Below are positions 28,101-35,357 of a stretch of 64,000 nucleotides of DNA, in pieces. The position numbers were made by a program, and so were the translations under genes. Each line of letters starts with the position of its first letter. The stretch's first letter is position 1. The DNA comes from CAZGXI01 sp964529715 (GTDB lineage Bacteria; Chloroflexota; Anaerolineae; Aggregatilineales; Ch27), in assembly GCA_964529715.1 (NCBI GenBank), contig CAZGXI010000017.1, positions 29,672 through 93,671 on the forward strand. Direction: 5' to 3'. A model generated the notes under the pieces. The model saw only the letters and a list, made by a program, of their open reading frames with translations. It was not told the origin of the DNA and ran no database searches.

Positions 28101-29657
28101 CCAGCCGAGCCGCCGCGCCGATGTGTCGGCAAAAACATCCTTTGGAGAAAGGTCTGGTAGGGGCACAGCATGCTGCGCCCCTACGGGATCGCCGTCGGAT
28201 GGGGCGTCATCCCGTTGCCGCGAGCGCGCCAGCGCATCCGCACCGAAGCCCGCCAGCGTCGCCACGCACAGCGTCAGTGGGAACACCCACCGAAAGGGCG
28301 AGTGAAGCTGGTTGATGCCCGGCAGCAGGGTGTAGAGCACGGCATAGGTCGGCAGGCCGAAGATGAAGGTCAGGCAGATCGCGCCCAATGTGGCGAAGAT
28401 CGCGCGGTAGGGGCGGCCCGGTGTGGATGTATCCTGTAGGGGCGTAGCATGCTGCGCCCCTACGCCGCGCCGTCCGAACCACGCGCTTACGAGCGCATAC
28501 GCCGCCAGCGCCAGCGGCAGGATGCCCAGGTACGCCCCGCCTTCGACGTAGTTCTTGATGCCCCAGAAGATCGTATCGATGGCCTGCCCTTGCGCGTTGA
28601 CCGTCGCCGGGGTCCAGCCGCCGCCGAACAGGTCCCAATAGCCGTGATGCGCGGGATTGCCGTAGAAGTTCGGCATGAGAAAGGCGAGCGCGTGTCGGAG
28701 GGGATAGGCCCAGCCGAGAATCTGCTCCAGCGTGGCCGAGCCGGAGCGAAAGTTGCGGCTGACCAGCTCGAACAGCGGGACGAACTGCGCCGCCCCCACG
28801 CCCACGCCGAGCACGACCATCGCTGCCAGCCACGCCGCCCGAACCACCAACCACCGCAGGGCAGATTCCCTTCTCCTTGAGGAAGAGGGGCCGAGGGTGA
28901 GGGCTTCCTGCCTCCTGCGCCGCGCCTCCGCGATCAGCCGCCACGCCGCGTAAAACCCCATCACCAGCAGGATGTAGTAGGTAATCTCCACGTGTCCGGC
29001 GAAGATCATCACGCCCAGGCCGCCCGCGCCCAGCGCCACCCAGGGCAACGTCGCCGGGCGACCGCGCAAGGGCTGCGCCCGGATGGTCAGTTCGACCATC
29101 AGCAGCAGGAAGGGCAGCCACGCCGCCGCGCCGATGATCATCGGGAACACCACGCTGACGATAAAGAATCCGCTGAACTGCCACGTCACCGCCGCAACCG
29201 TCGCTCCGATCCGCTTCTGCCCCAACACGCGGGCGAAGGCGTACATGAACACGCCCGCCAGCCACAACTGGATCACCGTGTACCAGCCGTATGCCTGCGC
29301 CAGCGGCAGCACGTAGTAGATCGCGCTCAGGGGATAGAGCGTGCTGCTCTGCCCCGCCGCCAGAAACGGCGCGCCGCCGAACAGGTACGGACTCCATAGC
29401 GGCAGTTCGCCCTCGGCCAGGGTTTGCCGGATAAACTGCTTCCAGACATAGTTTTCCAGCACCAGGTCCGAGAGCAGGCTGTTGTGCGGCGTGTCCGGCG
29501 CGCCCGCTTCCGCGCGGTAGCTGGAAAACGGCGCATACTGGTAGAGGTTGTCGGCAGGCAGCAGTGTTTGCCCGCCGAGCGTCACCGGGGCGAAGAACGC
29601 CAGCGGCAGCGCCAGCAGCAGCAGGACGATCCACAGGTCGGGGAGGAGTTTTCGCAT
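25197..29657 (-). CDS. YfhO-type membrane protein fused to a polysaccharide flippase
   Basis: 1,486 aa. Residues 1 to about 930 form a YfhO-like membrane protein: TM helix, then LLPADNLYQYAPFSSYRAE, LPLWSPYLFGGAPFLA, many TM helices and a C-terminal extracytoplasmic region. Residues from about 953 to the end form a complete MATE/Wzx-type oligosaccharide flippase (SVTPIVTNLFNKGIDFALAF, FGLNTYLTREVARDRSQAAR, ALLPVISRQAH). Each part is full length for its family. The start is the ATG at 29657; an upstream in-frame TTG is less likely. An ATG at 26801 with GGCGAGG upstream could allow separate synthesis of the flippase. Four interspersed repeats lie inside the reading frame (about residues 250, 398, 491 and 1164). 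Likely role: export and decoration of a lipid-linked surface glycan. Confidence 0.82.
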   Translation of the reverse strand: MRKLLPDLWIVLLLLALPLAFFAPVTLGGQTLLPADNLYQYAPFSSYRAEAGAPDTPHNSLLSDLVLENYVWKQFIRQTLAEGELPLWSPYLFGGAPFLAAGQSSTLYPLSAIYYVLPLAQAYGWYTVIQLWLAGVFMYAFARVLGQKRIGATVAAVTWQFSGFFIVSVVFPMIIGAAAWLPFLLLMVELTIRAQPLRGRPATLPWVALGAGGLGVMIFAGHVEITYYILLVMGFYAAWRLIAEARRRRQEALTLGPSSSRRRESALRWLVVRAAWLAAMVVLGVGVGAAQFVPLFELVSRNFRSGSATLEQILGWAYPLRHALAFLMPNFYGNPAHHGYWDLFGGGWTPATVNAQGQAIDTIFWGIKNYVEGGAYLGILPLALAAYALVSAWFGRRGVGAQHATPLQDTSTPGRPYRAIFATLGAICLTFIFGLPTYAVLYTLLPGINQLHSPFRWVFPLTLCVATLAGFGADALARSRQRDDAPSDGDPVGAQHAVPLPDLSPKDVFADTSARRLGWTLFWAGIALLAALLLSRVFYAQIEPLIDRIFRGLALADTAFPDARAFYSYQFPNVLLLGLFLIASGAVMRVSRCPIYLPKRLGGRPVWEALAVIVIALDLMAASWGFNPAVDPKLLDFTPPAIAWLQDRYAEAGPFRITTYDAPGANTLNANIPWLFGLEDARGYDSIIPRQYTDTMALISPQFQLEYNRVAPLTTDSPESLDSPLLDVLNVRYVATLETIARPGWELAFEDRGLRIYANSDVLPRAYILPESAAVYYGDETPFADLVQQIDPRRALLVYAPEQSDGCRDETCLAPTDPVPAAITHYGSREVFVDATLDGPMWLVLADSHFPGWRAFVRPQGAADDAEHEVPVVLVNGNFRGVRLDPTDLAAHYAESGVELSASWTVRFVYSPASFQVGAFLSFIAAVTILFGLGVWLWRTFVTGRDEGEASTMRRLAKNSVTPIVTNLFNKGIDFALAFVMLRILGPGDAGVYYYAIVVFQWFDILTNFGLNTYLTREVARDRSQAARYLLNTSALRLGLVALGIPLLVAFLLVRQTFVEPPLEIAGIVAMALFYVGLLPGTLNTGLSALFYAFEKAEVPAAIATVSTLARAVISLGVLILGWGVVGLAAASILTNAITLAVLFGAARGLWQGTGAAPMPEQDMVGTRHAVSLLGRSTGIEVSLLRRMVGQSWPLMVNHLLATAFFKIDVILMEAINGPIMVGWYSTAYKWLDALNVIPAFLSAALLPVISRQAHEDPPALVRSFRLSVKLLVIVALPLAAVTTFIAEALIGVLGGPEYLPDGAIALQLMIWSIPIGWINSVTNYTLIALDQQRVLTWTFVGGVGFNVIANLLLLPQYGYRAAAVIHIASEAVLLALFLVVLWRGLRGRVSGEDRRAAVNLGTLVWRPGAATAVMFGVLATLWRVNGLLALAGAGGVYLLALLVLHPFDAAERARLAPLLPGRLRLRLGVTPSPAEAGSSGRGQTP
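26138..26165. repeat. 28-nt palindrome GTAAGGACACGG..CCGTGTCCCTAC inside the flippase half
   Basis: Arms of 14 nt meet at GCATGC. On the coding strand it reads VGTRHAVSL. Third member of the intragenic 28-nt family, with 28157-28184 and 28436-28463. Confidence 0.8.
28157..28184. repeat. 28-nt palindrome GTAGGGGC...GCCCCTAC inside the YfhO half
   Basis: Arms meet at AGCATGCT. On the coding strand it reads VGAQHAVPL, in a hydrophilic loop. Confidence 0.85.
28436..28463. repeat. 28-nt palindrome GTAGGGGC...GCCCCTAC inside the YfhO half, second copy
   Basis: Nearly identical to 28157-28184. On the coding strand it reads VGAQHATPL, in the same phase. Confidence 0.85.
28866..28910. repeat. purine-block interspersed repeat inside the YfhO half
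   Basis: TTCCCTTCTCCTTGAGGAAG then AGGGGCCGAGGGTGAGGG. It is related to the sequences near 19150 and 55675. In frame it encodes a charged stretch containing ALTLGPSSSRRRESALR that does not resemble the flanking membrane helices. Confidence 0.55.
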
Positions 29658-29769
29658 GGAGAGGCTACTCGCTTGGGGATTCCGACGGTACACAGATAAC
29701 GCAGGTTGCGCGGACAATCACGGAAGAAATCGGCTTGAAAGGTGAAAGCGCAGGATCATGGTCGGACGT

Positions 29770-29899
29770 CTGAGATTCCAATCTCAGGCTGCGCCAGACA
29801 AAGTCTACCCCAGTAGGCTGGGGAGTCCTGGATGTGAGGGCATTTGCAGTCCACTTGAGTGGACTTTTCACCTGTAGCCGGGGACTTGAGTCCCCGGCG
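29770..29899. repeat. partial composite repeat module upstream of the YfhO-flippase gene
   Basis: CTGAGATTCCAATCTCAG (29770-29787), AGTCCACTTGAGTGGACT (29848-29865) and GCCGGGGACT/AGTCCCCGGC (29878-29899). Order is as in the full module but one inner dyad is missing. Fills most of the 29658-29946 gap. Confidence 0.75.
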
Positions 29900-29946
29900 G
29901 CAGCCATCATCACACGATACCCTCGGCACATTGGTCCGCACCACGT

Positions 29947-30441
29947 TCAGCCGATCCCGTCGGTGTCTTCGCTCGGCAGGCCCAGCAGCCGCGCGATGTG
30001 CGCCAGGTGATCCAGTTCGTGCGCCGTGACGGACATCAGCAGGTCCAGGATGCCCACTTCCCCGGCTTCGGGGTGGAACGCCCGCCGCCCCCAGTCCGAG
30101 TCAGTGCGGGCGCGCAGCCAGTCCAGAAAGGCGCGGCGCGTTTGCAGGAACGACCGGAAGACCTCGTCAAGCTGCTGGTCGGCGTAGTTGCGCTCCGTCA
30201 CCAGGGCATTCTGGTCGTAGACCTTGAGCGTGGGATGATCCTGTTCGACGATCTGTTGCGCGCGCTCGAAGTTGATCGCGCCGAAGTCGCGCAGGTGGCA
30301 GATCACATAGAGCACGTTCCAGCCGCCTTCGTCGGCGGCGGCCAGGGCGCGCTCTTGGGTGACGCCTTGCAGCAGTGCGTCCATCACGACGGGCGTTTTG
30401 CTCAGCGAACGGATCAGGCGATCCGGAGTAATCATCGTCAC
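29947..30441 (-). CDS. DinB-family protein
   Basis: About 164 aa four-helix bundle. The three metal-binding His positions of DinB/YfiT proteins are visible: VICHLRDFG (about 49) and the C-terminal HELDHLAHIARL. Family members are divalent-metal-dependent enzymes, often thiol- or bacillithiol-related transferases; the substrate is unknown. I prefer the GTG at 30441, preceded by GGAGGGTACTGCC; an ATG two codons later is the alternative. Confidence 0.78.
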   Translation of the reverse strand: MTMITPDRLIRSLSKTPVVMDALLQGVTQERALAAADEGGWNVLYVICHLRDFGAINFERAQQIVEQDHPTLKVYDQNALVTERNYADQQLDEVFRSFLQTRRAFLDWLRARTDSDWGRRAFHPEAGEVGILDLLMSVTAHELDHLAHIARLLGLPSEDTDGIG

Positions 30442-30513
30442 GGCAGTACCCTCCACATGGGGAAAAGAGATTTTTTGCCGCGCGGCGAACCGCACAGCCT
30501 GGCCAGAAAAATT

Positions 30514-30541
30514 GTAGCGGCGGAAGGCCCCCCGCCGCTAC
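30514..30541. repeat. 28-nt palindrome GTAGCGGCGG...CCGCCGCTAC (intergenic)
   Basis: 10-bp perfect arms with an 8-nt centre, total 28 nt with GTA and TAC ends, the same dimensions as the intragenic palindromes in the YfhO-flippase gene. Sits between the DinB and glycosyltransferase genes. Confidence 0.75.
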
Positions 30542-30570
30542 TTTTCGTTCTCCAACCGACCTTTGCGCCA

Positions 30571-31338
30571 TCACACGGCGCGCACGCCCGGCAGCGATAC
30601 CCGGTCGGCGGGCTTGAGGCCATGATGGCGCCAGAGCACTTGCCAGACCCGGAGTGCGGCCTCGATCTGAATCTTCAGGCTCATCTTGCTCGTCCCTCGG
30701 CGGCGCTCCGCAAAGTGGATCGGCACTTCGTAGATACTGTAGCCGAGCCGTTCGGTCACGTAGGTCATTTCTGCCTGGAAGATGTAGCCGTTGGAGCGGA
30801 TGCGCTGCATGTCGATGCCTTGCAGCACATGGCGGTTCCACACCCGATAGCCGCCCGTCGCGTCGCGGGAGCGGGTGCGCAGGATCACGCGGATATAGAC
30901 GCTGTTGGCCCACCAGCTCAACAGCTTGCGAAAGATGCTCCACTGAGGGTCAAGTGTGCCGCCTTTGGCGTAGCGCGAGCCGATCACCATGTCGTATTCC
31001 AGCGAACGCCGGACCATCTCTGGCAACTTTTCCGGCGGGTGAGAAAAATCACAGTCCATCTGGATAATCCGGTCTGCACCCAGTTCGATGGCCCGCTTGA
31101 AGCCGTCCCGATAAGCCCAGCCGAGGCCCTCTTTTTTGGCGCGATGCAACACATGTACCCGCCCCGGATACTGCTCCGTCAGGGCGTCGGCGATCTTGCC
31201 CGTCCCGTCCGGCGAGTTATCGTCCACGACCAATACTTCCAGCCCTTCGATGGGCAGGGCCATCAGTTCGGCCAGCATATCGGCCAGGTTTTCGGCCTCG
31301 TTATACGTCGGCATCACAACCATCGGCTTCATGCGCAT
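30571..31338 (-). CDS. polyprenol-phosphate mannosyltransferase-like GT2 (DPM1-type)
   Basis: 255 aa, the short DPM1 form without C-terminal membrane helices. GT-A signatures: MVVMPTYNEAENL (about 6-18), LVVDDNSPDGTGKIADAL, GLGWAYRDGFKRA, the DxD-type QMDCDFSHPPEKLP, MVIGSRYAKGGT, and FAERRRGTSKMSL near the end. It transfers a hexose from a nucleotide sugar to polyprenyl phosphate, giving donors for GT-C enzymes; several GT-C/YfhO-like proteins are in this window. GGCAAGGAGATTT precedes the ATG. Confidence 0.9.
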   Translation of the reverse strand: MRMKPMVVMPTYNEAENLADMLAELMALPIEGLEVLVVDDNSPDGTGKIADALTEQYPGRVHVLHRAKKEGLGWAYRDGFKRAIELGADRIIQMDCDFSHPPEKLPEMVRRSLEYDMVIGSRYAKGGTLDPQWSIFRKLLSWWANSVYIRVILRTRSRDATGGYRVWNRHVLQGIDMQRIRSNGYIFQAEMTYVTERLGYSIYEVPIHFAERRRGTSKMSLKIQIEAALRVWQVLWRHHGLKPADRVSLPGVRAV

Positions 31339-31532
31339 AAATCTCCTTGCCGATCAACACAATACCCTGCCTGAGAAGGCGCAGGCGAGGAAAGGCTTAG
31401 TAAAGCCTTAAAATCACTATACCCGGCATTGAAGGGATCGGCAAGGGAAGGTCGCCGCGCAACGTCATCCGTTTGGCTGACGGGCATCTTGCATTGCGGT
31501 GGCTAGAGCGTGTGATGAATTTTTGCACCTTC

Positions 31533-31662
31533 GCCAGGGAATGAATTCCCTGGCTACGGGTGTAAAGTCCACTGAAGTGGACTCGGATGCCTCCATGCTG
31601 GACCCGCCCTCAGTCCGCTGAAGCGGACTTTTCTTACGTAGCCGGGGATTTGAGTCCCCGGC
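31533..31662. repeat. composite repeat module, four palindromes (best intergenic copy)
   Basis: Four dyads in order: GCCAGGGAAT/ATTCCCTGGC (31533-31554), AGTCCACTGAAGTGGACT (31566-31583), AGTCCGCTGAAGCGGACT (31612-31629) and GCCGGGGATT/AGTCCCCGGC (31641-31662). It occupies the 370-bp gap between two minus-strand genes (31339-31708). A further fragment, CCCGGCATTGAAGG, is at about 31421-31434. Confidence 0.85.
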
Positions 31663-31708
31663 GTTCCTGAAAGACTCTGCGCGCAAGGTTCTGTACATCT
31701 CCTGGCAT

Positions 31709-32515
31709 TCACGCCGTCTGCACGGTCACTCGCGCGATGTCTAGCCACTGTTCCTCCGCCGCCAGCGTGCCGAAGCCGAAACGGCCCTGCGGCGTGACGA
31801 CCGCCCAACGGTTGTCGATCCAGGCGATCAGGCCGAGTGGTCCGCGCGGCGCGTGGTCGGTGTGTAGCACCGTCTGCCCATCGACGGCGAAGGTCGCGCT
31901 GCCCGGCAGCCAGATGAGGCTGTATTCGTGAAACTGCGCCAGCAGATCGCCGGGGAGGGCGGCTTCCGCCACGCCGAGCGCGCGCTGCCCGACCGGCCAC
32001 AGCGCCCGGTACAGCGCCGGGACGCGCATCAGCAGGAAGCCCGGCGGGGCCAGCGGCAGCAGCAGCCAGAACAGCGCCTGCGCTGCGTCGAAGGTGGCGG
32101 CTTTCCAGCCATGACCGGGCTGGTCCAGGGCCAGGGCCATGTCGTTGGGCGGGCTGGCGCAGAAGAACCACAATGCCTGCGGCAAACGCGGCAGTTCCCG
32201 GCGTCCGGGCGAGAAGGGGTCGTTCCAGAAGCCGAAGCCCGCCGTCCCGCGCAGCGATTCCGCCGGGCCGGAGGCGCGTGCCCGCACCGTCAGGCGCAGC
32301 GGGGGCCGCCAGCGGAATTTCTGCCGCGCCGGGCCGGGTGCGTAGTCCGTCACCTGGGCGTCGGCGTAACGCCTGCCGTCCACGCCGGGCAGCCGCAGCC
32401 GCAGGCCACCCTCGCCCGGCTGCACCACCCCCCCGCCGACCTCGTAGCGAATCCAGGCGGCGAGGCCTTGCGTTTTGTCTGAAACCAGTTGATACTCGGA
32501 AGTGAATGTATCCAT
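31709..32515 (-). CDS. concanavalin-like/GH16-like beta-sandwich protein
   Basis: 268 aa, no signal peptide. Strands such as FGFWNDPFSP, FHEYSLIWLPGSATFAVDGQ and GPLGLIAWIDNRWAVV resemble the GH16/laminarinase-like sandwich (HxYxxxW..xxxxFxVDG). The catalytic ExDxxE motif of true GH16 enzymes is not visible, so it may be a carbohydrate-binding or non-catalytic relative. Confidence 0.55.
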   Translation of the reverse strand: MDTFTSEYQLVSDKTQGLAAWIRYEVGGGVVQPGEGGLRLRLPGVDGRRYADAQVTDYAPGPARQKFRWRPPLRLTVRARASGPAESLRGTAGFGFWNDPFSPGRRELPRLPQALWFFCASPPNDMALALDQPGHGWKAATFDAAQALFWLLLPLAPPGFLLMRVPALYRALWPVGQRALGVAEAALPGDLLAQFHEYSLIWLPGSATFAVDGQTVLHTDHAPRGPLGLIAWIDNRWAVVTPQGRFGFGTLAAEEQWLDIARVTVQTA

Positions 32516-32618
32516 GCGGTGTTTTCCACGTCATCCTGGCGGCAGGGACACGACATGTAGTGTTCTGCCGAATTTCACCTTGTTTCTACTTTAGAGGCTT
32601 GAGGAAGGCAAACCGGCA

Positions 32619-33416
32619 ATGGAAACAGGCATTCTCTACCTGGTGGTTTTTGTGGCGCTTGTCGTGCTGGGCATCGTCTTCGCGGGCATCCGCATCGTGC
32701 AGGAATACGAGCGCGGTGTGATCTTCCGCCTGGGGCGTGTGCTGCGCGAGCCGCGCGGGCCGGGCTGGTTTGTGATCATCCCCGGCATCGACCGCATGAC
32801 CCGCGTGGACCTACGCATCGTGACGATGGACATCCCGCCGCAAGACTGCATTACCCGCGACAATGTGACCGTCCGTGTGAACGCCGTCGTCTACTTCCGC
32901 GTCATCGACCCCATCAAGTCTGTCGTCAACATCCGCAACTACGTACAGGGCACCTTGCAGATCGCGCAGACCAGCCTGCGCAGCGTGGTGGGTCAGCGTG
33001 AACTGGACGAACTGTTGGCCGAGCGCGACGAGGTCAACCAGGACTTGCAGCGCATCATCGACGAGCAGACCGAACCCTGGGGCATTAAGGTTAGCATCGT
33101 CGAGGTGAAGGACGTAGAACTGCCGGAGACGATGAAGCGCGCTATGGCCCGCCAGGCCGAGGCCGAGCGCGAGAAGCGCGCCAAGATCATCCACGCTTCC
33201 GGCGAACTGGCCGCCGCGCAGGAACTGCAAGAGGCCGCCCGGACGCTGGCACGCGAAGCTGGGGCCATGCAATTGCGCTATTTGCAAACCCTGACCGAGA
33301 TCAGCGTCGAGAAGAACTCGACCATCATCTTCCCCGTGCCGGTCGAACTGTTGGCTCCCCTGTTCAAAAACCTGACGTCTTCGACGGAGGCGGACTCGGC
33401 AGGCAGCCCGCGCTGA
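32619..33416 (+). CDS. slipin-type SPFH/band 7 membrane protein
   Basis: 265 aa. One N-terminal membrane helix (about 5-24), then the SPFH domain starting IRIVQEYERGVIFRLGR with GPGWFVIIPGIDRMTRVDLR, and QDCITRDNVTVRVNAVVYFR, characteristic of bacterial slipins/stomatin homologues. A coiled-coil region rich in Glu, Ala and Arg (about 175-225) follows. It forms membrane microdomain scaffolds. The NfeD-like partner that often accompanies slipins is not adjacent. Confidence 0.92.
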   Translation: METGILYLVVFVALVVLGIVFAGIRIVQEYERGVIFRLGRVLREPRGPGWFVIIPGIDRMTRVDLRIVTMDIPPQDCITRDNVTVRVNAVVYFRVIDPIKSVVNIRNYVQGTLQIAQTSLRSVVGQRELDELLAERDEVNQDLQRIIDEQTEPWGIKVSIVEVKDVELPETMKRAMARQAEAEREKRAKIIHASGELAAAQELQEAARTLAREAGAMQLRYLQTLTEISVEKNSTIIFPVPVELLAPLFKNLTSSTEADSAGSPR

Positions 33417-33419
33417 CTC

Positions 33420-33500
33420 GCTCTCTGTTCCCAGCAGGGGGGCGGCTTCAAGCCGATCCCCCTTGCACCAGAGCAACTGAAGTGGACGGGAGCAGCCTGG
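33420..33500. repeat. degenerate palindromic repeats between slipin and PfkB genes
   Basis: GGCGGCTTCAAGCCG at about 33441-33455 (compare 4695-4715) and AACTGAAGTGGACGGG at about 33476-33491 (compare the AGTGGACT dyads). Likely decayed copies. The remainder of the 33417-33644 gap contains the PfkB promoter region. Confidence 0.5.
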
Positions 33501-33644
33501 CAAATGGGGCAGGCAGCAATTTTTGGCTTTTTCGCTCTTGTATATCCGTGTTTGATCCGCGCGATCTGGGTATAGTTGAACTCTGCAACAGCGTGTAGAC
33601 CCTGAACCTGCAAGTCCAACGATCTTTTCCCAGGAGCAAATGCT

Positions 33645-34607
33645 ATGGCGACCTGTGACCTGATAACGGTCGGCGAGGCCATGTTGCGGCTGTCGGCCCC
33701 GGCAGGCGAACTGCTGATCGATGCGCCTCACCTGGACGTACACGTGGCCGGCGCGGAAAGCAACGTGGCCGTAGCCGTCGCGCAGATGGGCTACCAGGCG
33801 CGCTGGCTTTCGCGCCTGACCGACAACCCGGCAGGGCGGCGCATCACCCGCGAACTGTCCGGTCACGGCGTGGATTGCTCCGGCGTGGTGTGGACCGACG
33901 AGGACCGCGTGGGGACGTACTATCTGGAGTTCGGCGTGCCGCCGCGCCCGACCCGCGTGATCTACGACCGCGCCCACAGCGCCGCTAGCCGTATGGGGCC
34001 GCAGACGTTCGACCTGGCTCAGATCGCCGGGGCGCGTGTGTTGCACCTCACCGGCATCACGCCGGCTCTGTCGCAGAGTTGCTACGATTTGGTCAAGGAC
34101 TTGCTGGGCCGGGTCGATTGGGCCGGCATCAGGGTGGTGTTCGATGTGAATTATCGCGCTCTGCTGTGGTCGCCGGAAGAATGCGCGGCCTGCCTGTCGT
34201 CGCTGCTTAAGGGCGTGCATGTGCTCATTTGCGGCCAGGGAGACGCCGAAACCGTCTTCGGGCTGCGCAGTTCGGCAGAAGAAACCGCGCGCGCCCTGCG
34301 GGATCGCTTCGGCGTGGCGCAAGTGGTGGTGCCGTTGCCAGAGGGTGGCATGGTGGCCCTGGACGGCGACCTTGTGCGGACGGTCGAGGGCTACCCAGTC
34401 CAGGTGGTGGACCGCATCGGCGCCGGCGATGCGTTGGCTGCCGGGGTGATCTGCGGCTTGCTGGAAGGCGACTTCGCGCGCGGTCTGCGCTATGGTGTAG
34501 CCATGAGCGCCCTGCAACTCACCGCGCAGGGGGATTTGTTCCGCTTCAGCCGCGCCGACGTGCTGCGCCTGATGGAAGAAGGTGCGTCTGCCCGTCTGCT
34601 GCGGTAA
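33645..34607 (+). CDS. PfkB-family carbohydrate kinase (2-keto-3-deoxygluconate kinase-like)
   Basis: 320 aa. The N-terminal LITVGEAMLRLSAPAGE and GAESNVAVAVAQMG sugar-binding block and the C-terminal DRIGAGDALAAGVICGLLEG anion-hole motif, with catalytic Asp in GAGD, are both intact. Closest in look to 2-keto-3-deoxygluconate or ribokinase-like kinases. It phosphorylates a sugar acid or ketose, and could supply substrate for the aldolase at 19.2 kb, though they are 14 kb apart. CAGGAGCAAATGCT precedes the ATG at 33645. Confidence 0.9.
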   Translation: MATCDLITVGEAMLRLSAPAGELLIDAPHLDVHVAGAESNVAVAVAQMGYQARWLSRLTDNPAGRRITRELSGHGVDCSGVVWTDEDRVGTYYLEFGVPPRPTRVIYDRAHSAASRMGPQTFDLAQIAGARVLHLTGITPALSQSCYDLVKDLLGRVDWAGIRVVFDVNYRALLWSPEECAACLSSLLKGVHVLICGQGDAETVFGLRSSAEETARALRDRFGVAQVVVPLPEGGMVALDGDLVRTVEGYPVQVVDRIGAGDALAAGVICGLLEGDFARGLRYGVAMSALQLTAQGDLFRFSRADVLRLMEEGASARLLR

Positions 34608-34648
34608 GGGCAAAACCGGACCTGCGGCAGCCCGTTAAGGGAGGGTAG

Positions 34649-34677
34649 TTGCGCAGACCGCCAAAACGACATACAAT
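34649..34677 (+). promoter_or_regulatory. putative sigma-70-type promoter of the FHA gene
   Basis: TTGCGC and TACAAT separated by 17 bp, 57 bp before the GTG at 34734. Confidence 0.55.
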
Positions 34678-34733
34678 GCAATCGATCAGTAATAATAACC
34701 GGTGTTGGTTTGTCACAGGCGAGGGATGGTGCT

Positions 34734-35264
34734 GTGGTCAAGTGTCCCAACTGCAAGCGTGAGAATCCCGATGGGGTAGACGTTTGCGTTTACTGCGGCC
34801 ATCTGGTTGATCCGACCGGGATTCGGAAGCAGCCGAAGACGCGCCAGTTGCAAGACTCCGACAACGACGAAAACCAGCCGCGTTGGGGATCAGCCCGCTT
34901 TGACCGCAATACGCGCCTGTTCTTGCGACTGGTGGAAGCCGGGCAGTTGATCGACGTGGACATGTTCAAATACCCGCAAGGAGTCGTGATCGGACGGCGC
35001 GACCCGGAAACCAATGAGCGCCCTGAAGTAGACCTGGCCCCTTATGATGCCAACGAGCAGGGCGTCTCGCGCCGCCATGCCCGGCTGCACGTGCAGGAAG
35101 ACGCCCTACGCATCACCGACCTGGGCAGCGCCAACTTCACCTTTCTCAATGGCCTGAAACTCACGCCACACCAATCTCGCATCCTGCGCGACGGCGACGA
35201 GCTGCGCCTGGGCCGCTTCAAGATTCAGGTGACGTTCGCCAGTGTCCGCTTCGACGACCGTTGA
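34734..35264 (+). CDS. zinc-ribbon plus FHA-domain protein
   Basis: 176 aa. An N-terminal four-Cys zinc ribbon (CPNCKRENPDGVDVCVYCG) is followed by a linker and a C-terminal FHA domain with GVVIGRRDP, QGVSRRHARLHV (phospho-Thr-binding Ser/Arg/His) and ITDLGSANFTFLNGLKL. FHA domains bind phosphothreonine peptides, so this probably reads Ser/Thr kinase signals. The start is GTG at 34734, with AGGCGAGGGA upstream. Confidence 0.85.
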   Translation: MVKCPNCKRENPDGVDVCVYCGHLVDPTGIRKQPKTRQLQDSDNDENQPRWGSARFDRNTRLFLRLVEAGQLIDVDMFKYPQGVVIGRRDPETNERPEVDLAPYDANEQGVSRRHARLHVQEDALRITDLGSANFTFLNGLKLTPHQSRILRDGDELRLGRFKIQVTFASVRFDDR

Positions 35265-35357
35265 ACGGCCCACTTGCCCGGTGGTTTGCTGGCGTTTCGG
35301 GATATGCGCGCGAACGCCCGCAGACGCTCTGGCGACGTATCCCTGCCGACGTGCTGC

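Noticed and set aside
32811..34613. 600-codon minus-strand frame opposite slipin and PfkB
   Set aside because: Antisense shadow of two well-supported genes; no domain, no ribosome site.
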